Shown here in pieces: positions 9,732 through 17,676 of a stretch of 64,000 bases of DNA. Every line of letters starts with the position of its first letter. Within the stretch, counting starts at the first letter, position 1. Made by a program: the position numbers and the translations under genes. The notes below the pieces were generated by a model that searched no databases, was not told the DNA's origin, and worked only from the letters and a program-made list of their open reading frames with translations. This DNA is from JANQEU01 sp965601455 (GTDB lineage: Bacteria > Bacteroidota > Bacteroidia > Cytophagales > Cyclobacteriaceae). The stretch is taken from NCBI GenBank assembly GCA_965601455.1, contig OZ271831.1:2604001-2668000 (forward strand). The letters are read 5' to 3'.

Positions 9732-12395
9732 TTATTTATATCCAAGAACAGGCATTAACCACTTTTCAATCTCCTCGGTGGTTTGTTGTTTTCTTTCTGT
9801 ATAGGAAGCTGCCTGATCCTCGTAAATTTTTCCAAGTCCAAAGTACTTGGATTCCGGATGAGAAAAGTACCAACCGCTTACTGAAGATGCGGGGTACATG
9901 GCATAAGACTCCGTCAGTTCAATTCCGGTAGCGGATGTAGCATCTAATACGGAAAACAGAGTTTCCTTTTCGGTGTGATCAGGACATGCTGGATAGCCAG
10001 GTGCTGGACGAATTCCTTGATATTTTTCCTTTATTAAATCCTCATTTTCCAGGTTCTCATTTGAGGCATATCCCCATAACTCCGTACGGACTTTTTGATG
10101 CATCAATTCAGCAAATGCTTCTGCCAACCGGTCAGCAACTGCCTTGACAAGAATTATGTTGTAGTCATCAATATCTTCCTCAAACTTCTGTACCAGGGCC
10201 TCTATGCCTTCACCAGTGGTCACAGCAAATCCACCCAGATAGTCATCCAATCCCGTCGACTTGGGAGCGATAAAATCAGCTAAAGACATATTCGGAATTC
10301 CCTTGCCTTTCTTTCCCTGTTGACGTAAGTGATGGCACCAAACTTCCTTTCCATCCACATCCAAAACGAGGCTATCGCCTTCAGAATTAGCTTTATAAAA
10401 ACCAACTACTGCCCTAGCTTTCAGCGACTTATTAGCAATAATTTCATCCAATAGTTCATTAGCGTCATCGTAAAGCTTTTTTGCCTCTTCTCCGACGACT
10501 TTGTCATCAAGGATATTGGGAAATTTGCCTTTCAACATCCACGTAGAAAAGAATGGTGTCCAGTCAATGTAAGGCCTAATTTCCTCTAGATCAAAATCAT
10601 CATATTGTCTTGTTCCAAGAAAAGCAGGAGTGGGTGGTATATAATTGCTCCAATCGATTGGCACCTTATTCTCAAGAGCCTGAGAATAACTAATGTTAGC
10701 TTTTTCTTTTTTCCTTGAAGCGTGATTTGCAGCTAGCTCTTCATACTCATCTCTAATTTCCGTTTTCACTGCATCTGCTCCCTCACCTAGTAACCTGGAG
10801 GCCATTGGAACAGACTTGGAAGCGTCCAGTACATGAACAACCGAGCCAGAGTATTTTGGTGCAATCTTGACAGCGGTATGAATACGAGAAGTGGTAGCAC
10901 CACCAATTAAAAGAGGTACCTTCATCCCTCTTTTTTCCATCTCTTCTGCGACAAAAACCATCTCATCAAGTGAAGGTGTAATTAGTCCGCTCAATCCGAT
11001 AATATCAGCCTGGTGTTCTACTGCAGCATCCAGTATTTTGTGAGCAGGAACCATTACCCCAAGATCAATGATCTCGTAGTTGTTACAGCTCATTACCACA
11101 CCGACAATGTTTTTTCCGATGTCGTGGACATCGCCTTTCACCGTTGCTAGAAGAATTTTTCCTTTACTGCTTTGCGCTCCTGATTTTTCGGCCTCAAGGT
11201 AAGGCACCAGATATGCTACCGCCTTTTTCATTACTCTGGCACTTTTCACCACTTGAGGCAAAAACATCTTTCCACTTCCAAAGAGATCACCAACGGTATT
11301 CATCCCATCCATTAGCGGACCTTCAATCACATGAAGAGGCCTATCATACTGTTGCCTTGCTTCCTCCGTATCCGCATCAATGTGATCCACAATACCTTTT
11401 ACCAGGGCGTGAGATAGTCTGCCCTGTACGCTACCCTGACGCCATGAATCGTCAATTACTTTAGTTTTCCCCTTCCCTTTTACTTTCTCAGCGAAGTCTA
11501 CCAACTGCTCCGTTGCATCTTCTCGACGATTTAGTAAAACGTCCTCAACCTTTTCAAGCAGATCTTTTGGTATCTCATCATACACCTCGATCATTCCGGC
11601 ATTTACGATACCCATATCCATGCCGGCTTTGATACCATGATACAAGAATGCAGAGTGCATTGCTTCTCTCACCACGTTGTTTCCCCTGAATGAAAAAGAA
11701 ACGTTACTCACGCCGCCACTAACTTTCGCTCCAGGTAGGTTTTCCTTGATCCATCGAGTAGCCTCAAAGAAATCCACTGCATAGTTATTGTGCTCAGGAA
11801 TACCGGTTGCCACAGGGAAAATGTTGGGATCGAAGATGATATCCTCCGGTGGAAAATTGATTTTATCAACCAACAAACGATAGGAACGTTCGCAAATGCT
11901 AATCCTTCGTTCGTATGTATCAGCCTGACCATCCTCGTCGAAAGCCATCACCACGGTTGCAGCACCATAGCGTTTAATCTTCAATGCCTGCTCCAGATAC
12001 TTTTCTTCCCCTTCCTTCAGTGAAATAGAATTGACTACGCCCTTTCCCTGAATACACTTCAGCCCAGCCTCGATAATTTCCCATTTGGAGCTGTCGACCA
12101 TTATTGGGATTCTGGCAATTTCCGGTTCTGAGGCAATCAGGTTAAGAAACTTTATCATCGCATGCTTACCATCAAGCATCCCTTCATCCATATTCACATC
12201 CAGAATCTGCGCACCTCCTCTAACCTGGTCCAGAGCGACTTCCAGGGCTACGTCATAGCTGTCCTCTTTGATCAAGCGAGCAAACCGGGCTGATCCGGTC
12301 ACATTGGTCCTTTCTCCAATGTTAATGAAGTTGGTGTCGGAGGTGACAACCAATGGTTCTAATCCCGACAATCGAAGTGGTCTTATGTCTAGCAT
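9732..12395 (-). CDS. metH: Cobalamin-dependent methionine synthase, folate/B12/activation half
   Basis: This 887-residue protein begins directly at the pterin-binding domain (FINIGERTNVTGSARFARL) and covers the rest of classical MetH. It has a folate-binding TIM barrel to about 300, a cobalamin cap, the B12-binding Rossmann domain with DVHDIGKNIVG (cobalt-ligating His) and GLSGLITPSLDEM, and a C-terminal AdoMet-binding activation domain with RPAPGYPACPDHTEK. It lacks the homocysteine domain, which is encoded by the upstream gene at 12825-13841. Their combined length, about 1225 residues, matches a single-chain MetH. It transfers the methyl group of methyl-tetrahydrofolate through cobalamin to homocysteine. 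Confidence 0.95.
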   Translation of the reverse strand: MLDIRPLRLSGLEPLVVTSDTNFINIGERTNVTGSARFARLIKEDSYDVALEVALDQVRGGAQILDVNMDEGMLDGKHAMIKFLNLIASEPEIARIPIMVDSSKWEIIEAGLKCIQGKGVVNSISLKEGEEKYLEQALKIKRYGAATVVMAFDEDGQADTYERRISICERSYRLLVDKINFPPEDIIFDPNIFPVATGIPEHNNYAVDFFEATRWIKENLPGAKVSGGVSNVSFSFRGNNVVREAMHSAFLYHGIKAGMDMGIVNAGMIEVYDEIPKDLLEKVEDVLLNRREDATEQLVDFAEKVKGKGKTKVIDDSWRQGSVQGRLSHALVKGIVDHIDADTEEARQQYDRPLHVIEGPLMDGMNTVGDLFGSGKMFLPQVVKSARVMKKAVAYLVPYLEAEKSGAQSSKGKILLATVKGDVHDIGKNIVGVVMSCNNYEIIDLGVMVPAHKILDAAVEHQADIIGLSGLITPSLDEMVFVAEEMEKRGMKVPLLIGGATTSRIHTAVKIAPKYSGSVVHVLDASKSVPMASRLLGEGADAVKTEIRDEYEELAANHASRKKEKANISYSQALENKVPIDWSNYIPPTPAFLGTRQYDDFDLEEIRPYIDWTPFFSTWMLKGKFPNILDDKVVGEEAKKLYDDANELLDEIIANKSLKARAVVGFYKANSEGDSLVLDVDGKEVWCHHLRQQGKKGKGIPNMSLADFIAPKSTGLDDYLGGFAVTTGEGIEALVQKFEEDIDDYNIILVKAVADRLAEAFAELMHQKVRTELWGYASNENLENEDLIKEKYQGIRPAPGYPACPDHTEKETLFSVLDATSATGIELTESYAMYPASSVSGWYFSHPESKYFGLGKIYEDQAASYTERKQQTTEEIEKWLMPVLGYK

Positions 12396-12406
12396 TACCT
12401 AGCGGA

Positions 12407-12844
12407 TTACATTAACACCTGCCAATTGTCATCGGTAGCGCCATGAATCCAATCTTTGAATCGCTCCTCTCCACCACGCACTTTCCAGTCAGAGTCAATT
12501 GTTAGTCGAGAACTAATTCCTCCTCTTGGGTTACAGTTCATGACTATTCTCAAACGATCGGGTTCATATACTTCCATCATGTGATCGTAGAAGATGTTTA
12601 TCAATCGTTCGTAGGACACGGTTATATCCCTAAGTTGAAATACATACTGTTTCAGGGACTTCAATTCAATTATCCTTTTCCGAGGATAAAACGTTAAGTA
12701 CACATTCGCGAAATCTGGTTGTTCCTTGACACCTAAAAAGGTAAATTCAGGAATTTTGATTTTGATTTCATATGCCTCTGATGTCGGATTGGGGAGTGAT
12801 TTCAGTATTCCCTTATCTATTGCTTCATACAGTTTCGCTGACAT
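12407..12844 (-). CDS. QueF-like T-fold protein lacking the catalytic cysteine
   Basis: This 145-residue protein aligns well with short-type (YkvM) QueF, the NADPH-dependent preQ0 nitrile reductase. It keeps PEFTFL (32-37), QPDF (42-45), the KSLK motif (62-65), a glutamate equivalent to the substrate-binding Glu (Glu79) and PRGGIS (106-111). QueF has a nucleophilic Cys in a TSLCP..GQPDF context; here the stretch reads TFLGVKEQPDF, one residue shorter and without Cys. The His before the conserved Glu is Tyr78. The only cysteine, Cys104, sits elsewhere. It therefore cannot form the usual thioimide and is probably not a preQ0 reductase. It overlaps the end of the homocysteine-domain gene by 20 bp and ends 11 bp before the second metH half, behind a SAM-I riboswitch. 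Because T-fold proteins bind purines and pterins, a folate-related role is possible but is inference. Confidence 0.85.
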   Translation of the reverse strand: MSAKLYEAIDKGILKSLPNPTSEAYEIKIKIPEFTFLGVKEQPDFANVYLTFYPRKRIIELKSLKQYVFQLRDITVSYERLINIFYDHMMEVYEPDRLRIVMNCNPRGGISSRLTIDSDWKVRGGEERFKDWIHGATDDNWQVLM

Positions 12845-13841
12845 TCTGTTTTGTTTTTCTCGGTTTGTAATTTTTTGCTAAATCTGCTATTAATCGAATA
12901 TGTTCTGGTGTTGTTCCGCAGCAGCCTCCAATGATATTCACCAGACCTTCGTCAAGGTAGTCTTTCAACATACCAGCCATTTCTTCAGGTGTTTGATCAT
13001 ATTGTCCAAACTCATTGGGTAGACCAGCATTAGGGTGTGCACTGACCGCAAAGTCAGCCTTATTGGACAGTGTTTGAACATATGGCCTTAACGAATTGGC
13101 ACCTAAAGCACAATTTAAGCCGACACTAAAAAGGTCAACATGTGATACGGAGATCAGGAAGGCCTCGGTAGTTTGTCCCGAAAGCGTTCTCCCCGAAGCA
13201 TCTGTAATGGTACCTGAAACCATAATTGGAGTGTCAATTCCTCGTTCATCCCTCAGCTCCTCAATAGCTACCAATGCGGCTTTCACATTCAAGGTGTCTA
13301 TCGCAGTTTCTACTAGAAGGAGATCCGCACCTCCATCTAAGAGTGCATTTGCCTGCAGCTTGAAAGCATATTTGAGGTCATCAAAGGTTACAGCTCTGAA
13401 GCCTGGATCGTTGACATCTGGTGATAAGGATGCCGTTTTGTTCGTAGGCCCCATAGACCCTGCTACGAATCTTGGTTTGTCAGGGTCTTTCAGCGTGTAC
13501 TCTGTAGCAGCTTCCTTTGCTACACGTGCCGATTCGTAGTTTATTCGATATACCCATTCCTCGGCATGTAAGCCATAGTCCTCCTGGGCAATTGAAGTCC
13601 CGCTGAATGTGTTGGTTTCAATAATGTCGGCACCCACCTCCAGGTACTCCTGATGTATTGCTTTTAATATATCTGGCCGTGTGACAGCCAGTAGATCGTT
13701 GTTCCCTTTTAAATCAAATGGGTGATCCTTTAAATCCTCATTCCGAAAGTCTTCTTCCTCCAGCTTATAGCGTTGGATCATGGTGCCCATCGCTCCGTCA
13801 AGTACGAGAATTCTATCCTTGATTGCCTCTTTAATATCCAT
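12825..13841 (-). CDS. metH: Methionine synthase, homocysteine-binding half
   Basis: A 338-residue homocysteine S-methyltransferase domain, equal to the N-terminal module of MetH. It starts near ILVLDGAMGTMIQRYKL. The zinc-binding cysteines are Cys244 (GLNCALG) and Cys307-Cys308 (IIGGCCGTTPEHI). It ends where the linker to the folate domain would begin, so the split falls at a natural domain boundary. It is the first gene after the SAM-I riboswitch, with 53 bp from the end of the aptamer to the ATG. Alone it could be taken for a BhmT/MmuM-type enzyme, but the other half two genes down makes it the first part of a two-chain MetH. Confidence 0.94.
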   Translation of the reverse strand: MDIKEAIKDRILVLDGAMGTMIQRYKLEEEDFRNEDLKDHPFDLKGNNDLLAVTRPDILKAIHQEYLEVGADIIETNTFSGTSIAQEDYGLHAEEWVYRINYESARVAKEAATEYTLKDPDKPRFVAGSMGPTNKTASLSPDVNDPGFRAVTFDDLKYAFKLQANALLDGGADLLLVETAIDTLNVKAALVAIEELRDERGIDTPIMVSGTITDASGRTLSGQTTEAFLISVSHVDLFSVGLNCALGANSLRPYVQTLSNKADFAVSAHPNAGLPNEFGQYDQTPEEMAGMLKDYLDEGLVNIIGGCCGTTPEHIRLIADLAKNYKPRKTKQNVSETV

Positions 13842-13894
13842 GCTCTTCGTTCTGTTCTACTCGACTTACCAAGGATGTTATAGAAAGGATTTTC

Positions 13895-13998
13895 CTTATC
13901 TATCTCGCATATGCGCGAGTGGGAAGTAGCACCTACATCCATTTCGGACAGGTTGCTAAGGCATCATTGGGCCCAATCCCTCCGCCTTTCTTGATAAG
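13895..13998 (-). promoter_or_regulatory. SAM-I (S-box) riboswitch controlling the methionine operon
   Basis: Read on the minus strand, the stretch opens with CTTATCAAGAAAGGCGGAGG and runs through the conserved GGCCCAATGATGCC, GCAACC and AGGTGCTACTTCC blocks to close with GATAAG. P1 pairs 13993-13998 with 13895-13900. P4 is the hairpin at 13904-13919 (CTCGC/GCGAG). This matches the SAM-I consensus throughout. Just after P1 a small stem AAGGA/TCCTT (13885-13897) shares bases with the 3' arm of P1 and could be the alternative structure. No U-tract follows, so the mode of control cannot be read directly. SAM binding is expected to lower expression of the metH genes and the QueF-like gene. Confidence 0.95.
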
Positions 13999-14004
13999 CA
14001 GGCG

Positions 14005-14012
14005 CAAATATA
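14005..14012 (-). promoter_or_regulatory. Probable -7 promoter box of the methionine operon
   Basis: The minus strand reads TATATTTG, an exact match to the Bacteroidota primary sigma factor -7 consensus TAnnTTTG. It ends 7 bases before the 5' arm of riboswitch P1, so transcription would begin at about 13998, right at the aptamer. I found no exact TTG box at the expected -33 spacing. Confidence 0.65.
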
Positions 14013-14047
14013 GACATTGTGAAATATAAGCAGAAGACTATTTTGAT

Positions 14048-14413
14048 TTATCTATCAGACTTCGAAAGCAACTGCACACCGGAGGCTATGGCAGCCATTG
14101 AAAGGCCCATGAATTCTCGTGTTCCTTCTATATGAGGCTTATCGTAAATCATTTCTCCAAACAGTAAGGATTTGTTATCGTGAGTTAACCAATACCAGAA
14201 GTCTGGGAAATGTAAAAGTGCGTAGGCACAGATGAGGATAAAGAATATTCGGACAGTGTATCGAGGAAAGATTCCGAAAATCTTTAATAAGGCTATTAGC
14301 GCCACTAATAGATAAATGGTAAACCACAAGAATGGATCCGGATCGTTGAGCTGAACAACTGCAAAAACCGCGAAAAGTACAAAAATGAATATGTTAACTA
14401 TTTTCATAATCAA
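14048..14413 (-). CDS. TMEM220-like small membrane protein
   Basis: A 121-residue hydrophobic protein with about four transmembrane segments. The motif VQLNDPDPFLWFTIYL near the N-terminus is the hallmark of the transmembrane family 220 (TMEM220), found in many bacteria and in vertebrates and without a known function. Its ATG overlaps the stop of the TonB-dependent receptor by 4 bp, so the two proteins are made from one transcript. It could assist the receptor, but that is only context. Confidence 0.8.
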   Translation of the reverse strand: MIMKIVNIFIFVLFAVFAVVQLNDPDPFLWFTIYLLVALIALLKIFGIFPRYTVRIFFILICAYALLHFPDFWYWLTHDNKSLLFGEMIYDKPHIEGTREFMGLSMAAIASGVQLLSKSDR

Positions 14414-16560
14414 AATTCCAAACGATAGGTCAATATCGGAATAAGCCCCAATTGATTAGCTGTTTCCTCCCGATTAAGAAAACTATCAAAATAGTAATAA
14501 GCAACATTCTCCCTCAAAAGGGCATTTTGCATATCCAGCGCCACTATTCTTGTCATATTAGGTTTCGACTTAGTCCATTGAAGCCTAAGGTCAAATCGAA
14601 GGTAATCAGGTATCTGCGAATTGAAAGGTGAAGCTAATCGAACATCCTCACCTGGGGTACCAAAGGGCACTGTGTAAAACGCCCCTCCTTGCCAGGTCAT
14701 TCGTGCATTCAGGGTGAAAGACCTTGGAATATCCTTTTTTACTTTGACGAACTCTTTTCCACCGGATAGATTAATAACGTTTCCAAGATTGAAGGGATTA
14801 TTAACTTCTCCACCAATTTGAGAATCAAAAAATGTAGCGCCGGCTAACAAATACCAGAGGTTATTAAAATCTCTTTGAACAGCAACTGAAACTCCCCTTG
14901 AATCAGCCTTGTCGAATTCCAGGAAATTGATATCGGAAAACTGATAATAGAACCCTTCCGTTTGTAGACTAATATTTCCTATCGTATAGGTGAATCCTAA
15001 GGTGTATCTATTGGAAAATATGAAATCATAGTTTTCCAGAAGCACAAATGGTTCCTCCGTCTCCAATCGAGCGAAATAGAAATTCGAAGGTCTCAGAAGC
15101 TGACTAAATCGCCCTGCACCTCCATAAATTTCAAGTCTTTCATTTACGATATACTGCAACCGAAGACGTGGATCGAAGACGGTCGTATCAAGGTCGTTGG
15201 AAGATAAAGTAAGCCCTCCATTTATCACCAGATTTGAAAAATTAGCCGTGGTTTCAAAGTATAGCTGACTAAGTGACTCCTGCACTTCATTGAAACCATA
15301 GAAATTATTGATGACCCCAAAGGTAAATGTGGTGTTGTTAACTATGGTTTGGTAGTTAAGATGGGTACTCAAAACACTTTCATCCCGATTGACTAACGTG
15401 TCCAGACTTATGTTATCAAAATCATCGTATGTCGTCTGTCTTCGATCGTTATCCACGCCTGAATAGGCAACAGATGCATTAAATCCTTTGGAATTGAATG
15501 TGGCACCAACCACGCCCATCATCGACTCATAATAAATATCGTTTCTGTCTTTTTCCCTTTCCGAGTCCTCAAAAGGAAGGTGGTCAAATCTATTGAAACT
15601 CGTGCCTCCTACTCCGTATACTTTCAAACCCCCACCTTTTTTGAGTGGAAAGTATGCTGTCGCAGCAAGGTCCTGAAATCCGATGGACTCTCCGCCAAAA
15701 TCCACGCCCATACTCGTTAATAAGCTGGTGAAAGAATAGCGGTAATTCGTGATGAACGAAGCTTTTCCACCTTTTTGGAAAGGTCCTTCAGCAGAAAGAT
15801 CGAAGCCAATAAGTGAAGCTTGAGTGGTGAATTGATAATCCGTTGATGTTCCGGTCTTCAAGGACATATCAAAAATCCCACCGATGCTATTAGAAAGGGA
15901 GTTACTTGCCAATCCGTATTCCAGTGAAGATGGACCTAACATTTGTGCGCTAAGAATATTAACTCCCCCGCTTGTCCCTGCCGGTTGATCATTGGGTGTT
16001 CCAGCATTCGACAGGTGATTAGGGTTTACGATCTCGACGCCCTCCAATCTCCAGGTGTTATAATCAGGAGAAATACCTCTGATTGACACCTGGTTATTCT
16101 GATCATTGGAAATACTAACATCGGGTGATGTTGTCATTAGCCTTGCCGGGTCATAGTAACTCGCGGCGAATCGATTAATCTGCTCTTCCGAAATCGTTCG
16201 ACGACCAGGGCTAATGGTTGAATAACCAGCTGTAACTTCCACGAGATCTAGCTCGTTGACGGTCGAACTTAACTCAATGCGTACCTTATTTATTTTTCCT
16301 GAAGCCACCAGTACATTTGGAAGTTTCCTAGAACCGTATCCGACGTAAGACACCTCGATGTCATACCTTCCTGGACCGAGCTCCTGAAGGATAAAGTATC
16401 CATTTTCATCGGTAACTGTTCCGATTTCAGTATCTGCAATGGTAATAGTGGCACCAATCAATGGAAAAGACCGCTGCTCATCCACGACTGTCCCCTCAAT
16501 GGATTGGGCTGTTGCCAGGAAACCACCTAGCAACAGCCATCCAACTCCAATATATTTCAT
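14410..16560 (-). CDS. TonB-dependent outer-membrane receptor with carboxypeptidase-like N-domain
   Basis: This 716-residue protein has a signal peptide (KYIGVGWLLLGGFLATAQS), then a CarboxypepD_reg-like domain (about 20-95) with DENGYFILQELGPGRYDIEV. A plug domain follows (about 115-225) with NNQVSIRGISPDYNTWRLEG, then a beta-barrel ending in YRLEF, a typical C-terminal aromatic signature. It imports a ligand across the outer membrane using TonB energy. No SusD partner is adjacent, so it is not a classic SusC. The substrate is unknown; the only co-transcribed gene is the TMEM220-like one. Confidence 0.9.
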   Translation of the reverse strand: MKYIGVGWLLLGGFLATAQSIEGTVVDEQRSFPLIGATITIADTEIGTVTDENGYFILQELGPGRYDIEVSYVGYGSRKLPNVLVASGKINKVRIELSSTVNELDLVEVTAGYSTISPGRRTISEEQINRFAASYYDPARLMTTSPDVSISNDQNNQVSIRGISPDYNTWRLEGVEIVNPNHLSNAGTPNDQPAGTSGGVNILSAQMLGPSSLEYGLASNSLSNSIGGIFDMSLKTGTSTDYQFTTQASLIGFDLSAEGPFQKGGKASFITNYRYSFTSLLTSMGVDFGGESIGFQDLAATAYFPLKKGGGLKVYGVGGTSFNRFDHLPFEDSEREKDRNDIYYESMMGVVGATFNSKGFNASVAYSGVDNDRRQTTYDDFDNISLDTLVNRDESVLSTHLNYQTIVNNTTFTFGVINNFYGFNEVQESLSQLYFETTANFSNLVINGGLTLSSNDLDTTVFDPRLRLQYIVNERLEIYGGAGRFSQLLRPSNFYFARLETEEPFVLLENYDFIFSNRYTLGFTYTIGNISLQTEGFYYQFSDINFLEFDKADSRGVSVAVQRDFNNLWYLLAGATFFDSQIGGEVNNPFNLGNVINLSGGKEFVKVKKDIPRSFTLNARMTWQGGAFYTVPFGTPGEDVRLASPFNSQIPDYLRFDLRLQWTKSKPNMTRIVALDMQNALLRENVAYYYFDSFLNREETANQLGLIPILTYRLEF

Positions 16561-16602
16561 GTATCTTATCTAGAATGGACTGACCTTATAGAATTATAAA
16601 CA

Positions 16603-17655
16603 CTATAAACCCAAAATCTGTCGATTTGATTCGTCATCGACCTCTCCACCAGCAAAATCATCAAAAGCTTTATCGGTTACCTGGATGATGTGATCCGCTA
16701 TGAACGGCGCCCCTTCCTCAGCACCTTGCTGTGGTGATTTGATGAAACACTCCCATTCCATCACGGCCCAACCATCAAACCCATATTGGCTAAGTTTTGT
16801 GAATATCGATTGAAAATCGACTTGTCCGTCGCCCAAAGATCGGAATCTTCCAGGTCGTTTTTCCCAGCTTTCAAACCCACCATAAACGCCCCCTTTTCCA
16901 GTTGGATTAAACTCTGCGTCTTTCACATGAAACATCTTGATGAACTCGTGATAAAAGTCGATGTACTGCAAATAATCCAGTTGTTGCAATATGAAGTGAC
17001 TAGGATCGTATAGCAGATTGACCGCCGAGTGGTTCCCAGTTGCCTCAAGAAACCTTTCAAACGTAAGGCCATCGTGAAGATCTTCCCCCGGATGAATTTC
17101 GTAGCAAACATCCACTCCCAGATCTTTGCAGTGATCCAAGATCGGCATCCATCGTTTTGCAAGTTCTGCAAAACCTTGCTCCACCAATCCGGCCGGTCGT
17201 TGAGGCCAGGGATACATAAATGGCCAAACCAATGCTCCTGAAAAGCTTGCCATAGCCGAGATTCCCATGTGGTTACTCGCTGTTGCAGCGGCTTTAACCT
17301 GATTCACCGCCCATTCTGTTCTTGCTTTGTAGTTTCCTTTCAGCTCTTCCGGACCAAAAGCATCAAACATTGAATCATAAGCGGGATGCACTGCTACCAA
17401 CTGACCTTGTAAGTGAGTTGCTAGCTCAGTCACTTCCATACCAGCTTCATTAACTATTCCTTTGATCTCATCACAGTAGTCCTTGCTCTCCGCGGCTTTA
17501 AGTATATCGATTACTCGGCCATCCCATGCCGGTATCTGGACTCCTTTATAACCCAGATCTGACATGTATCCGCAGATGTTCTTTAGATTGTTAAAAGGTT
17601 CAGTATCATCTAGAAATTGTGCCAGAAATACCGCTGGCCCTTTGATCGTTTTCAT
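16603..17655 (-). CDS. Sugar phosphate isomerase/epimerase-like TIM-barrel protein
   Basis: A 350-residue AP-endonuclease-2-type TIM barrel (xylose-isomerase-like family). Likely metal and substrate residues are visible in CYEIHPGEDLHDG, LYDPSHFILQQLDY, MFHVKDAEF and the C-terminal WAVMEWECFIKSP. It has no signal peptide, so it is cytoplasmic. It is the last gene of a leftward set with two Gfo/Idh/MocA dehydrogenases, 21 bp downstream of the second. Such trios handle oxidised sugars or inositols, for example isomerising or epimerising a keto-sugar made by the dehydrogenases. The exact substrate cannot be assigned. Confidence 0.88.
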   Translation of the reverse strand: MKTIKGPAVFLAQFLDDTEPFNNLKNICGYMSDLGYKGVQIPAWDGRVIDILKAAESKDYCDEIKGIVNEAGMEVTELATHLQGQLVAVHPAYDSMFDAFGPEELKGNYKARTEWAVNQVKAAATASNHMGISAMASFSGALVWPFMYPWPQRPAGLVEQGFAELAKRWMPILDHCKDLGVDVCYEIHPGEDLHDGLTFERFLEATGNHSAVNLLYDPSHFILQQLDYLQYIDFYHEFIKMFHVKDAEFNPTGKGGVYGGFESWEKRPGRFRSLGDGQVDFQSIFTKLSQYGFDGWAVMEWECFIKSPQQGAEEGAPFIADHIIQVTDKAFDDFAGGEVDDESNRQILGL

Positions 17656-17676
17656 TTCTTTACTTGGTTTAATTCG

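Noticed and set aside
12407..12844. Genuine preQ0 reductase (queF) for queuosine synthesis
   Set aside because: The catalytic Cys and the neighbouring His are missing, and no other queuosine gene is nearby.
13096..13539. 147-codon plus-strand open frame opposite the metH homocysteine half
   Set aside because: Low-complexity Ser/Ala/Val-rich translation typical of an antisense shadow of a conserved gene.
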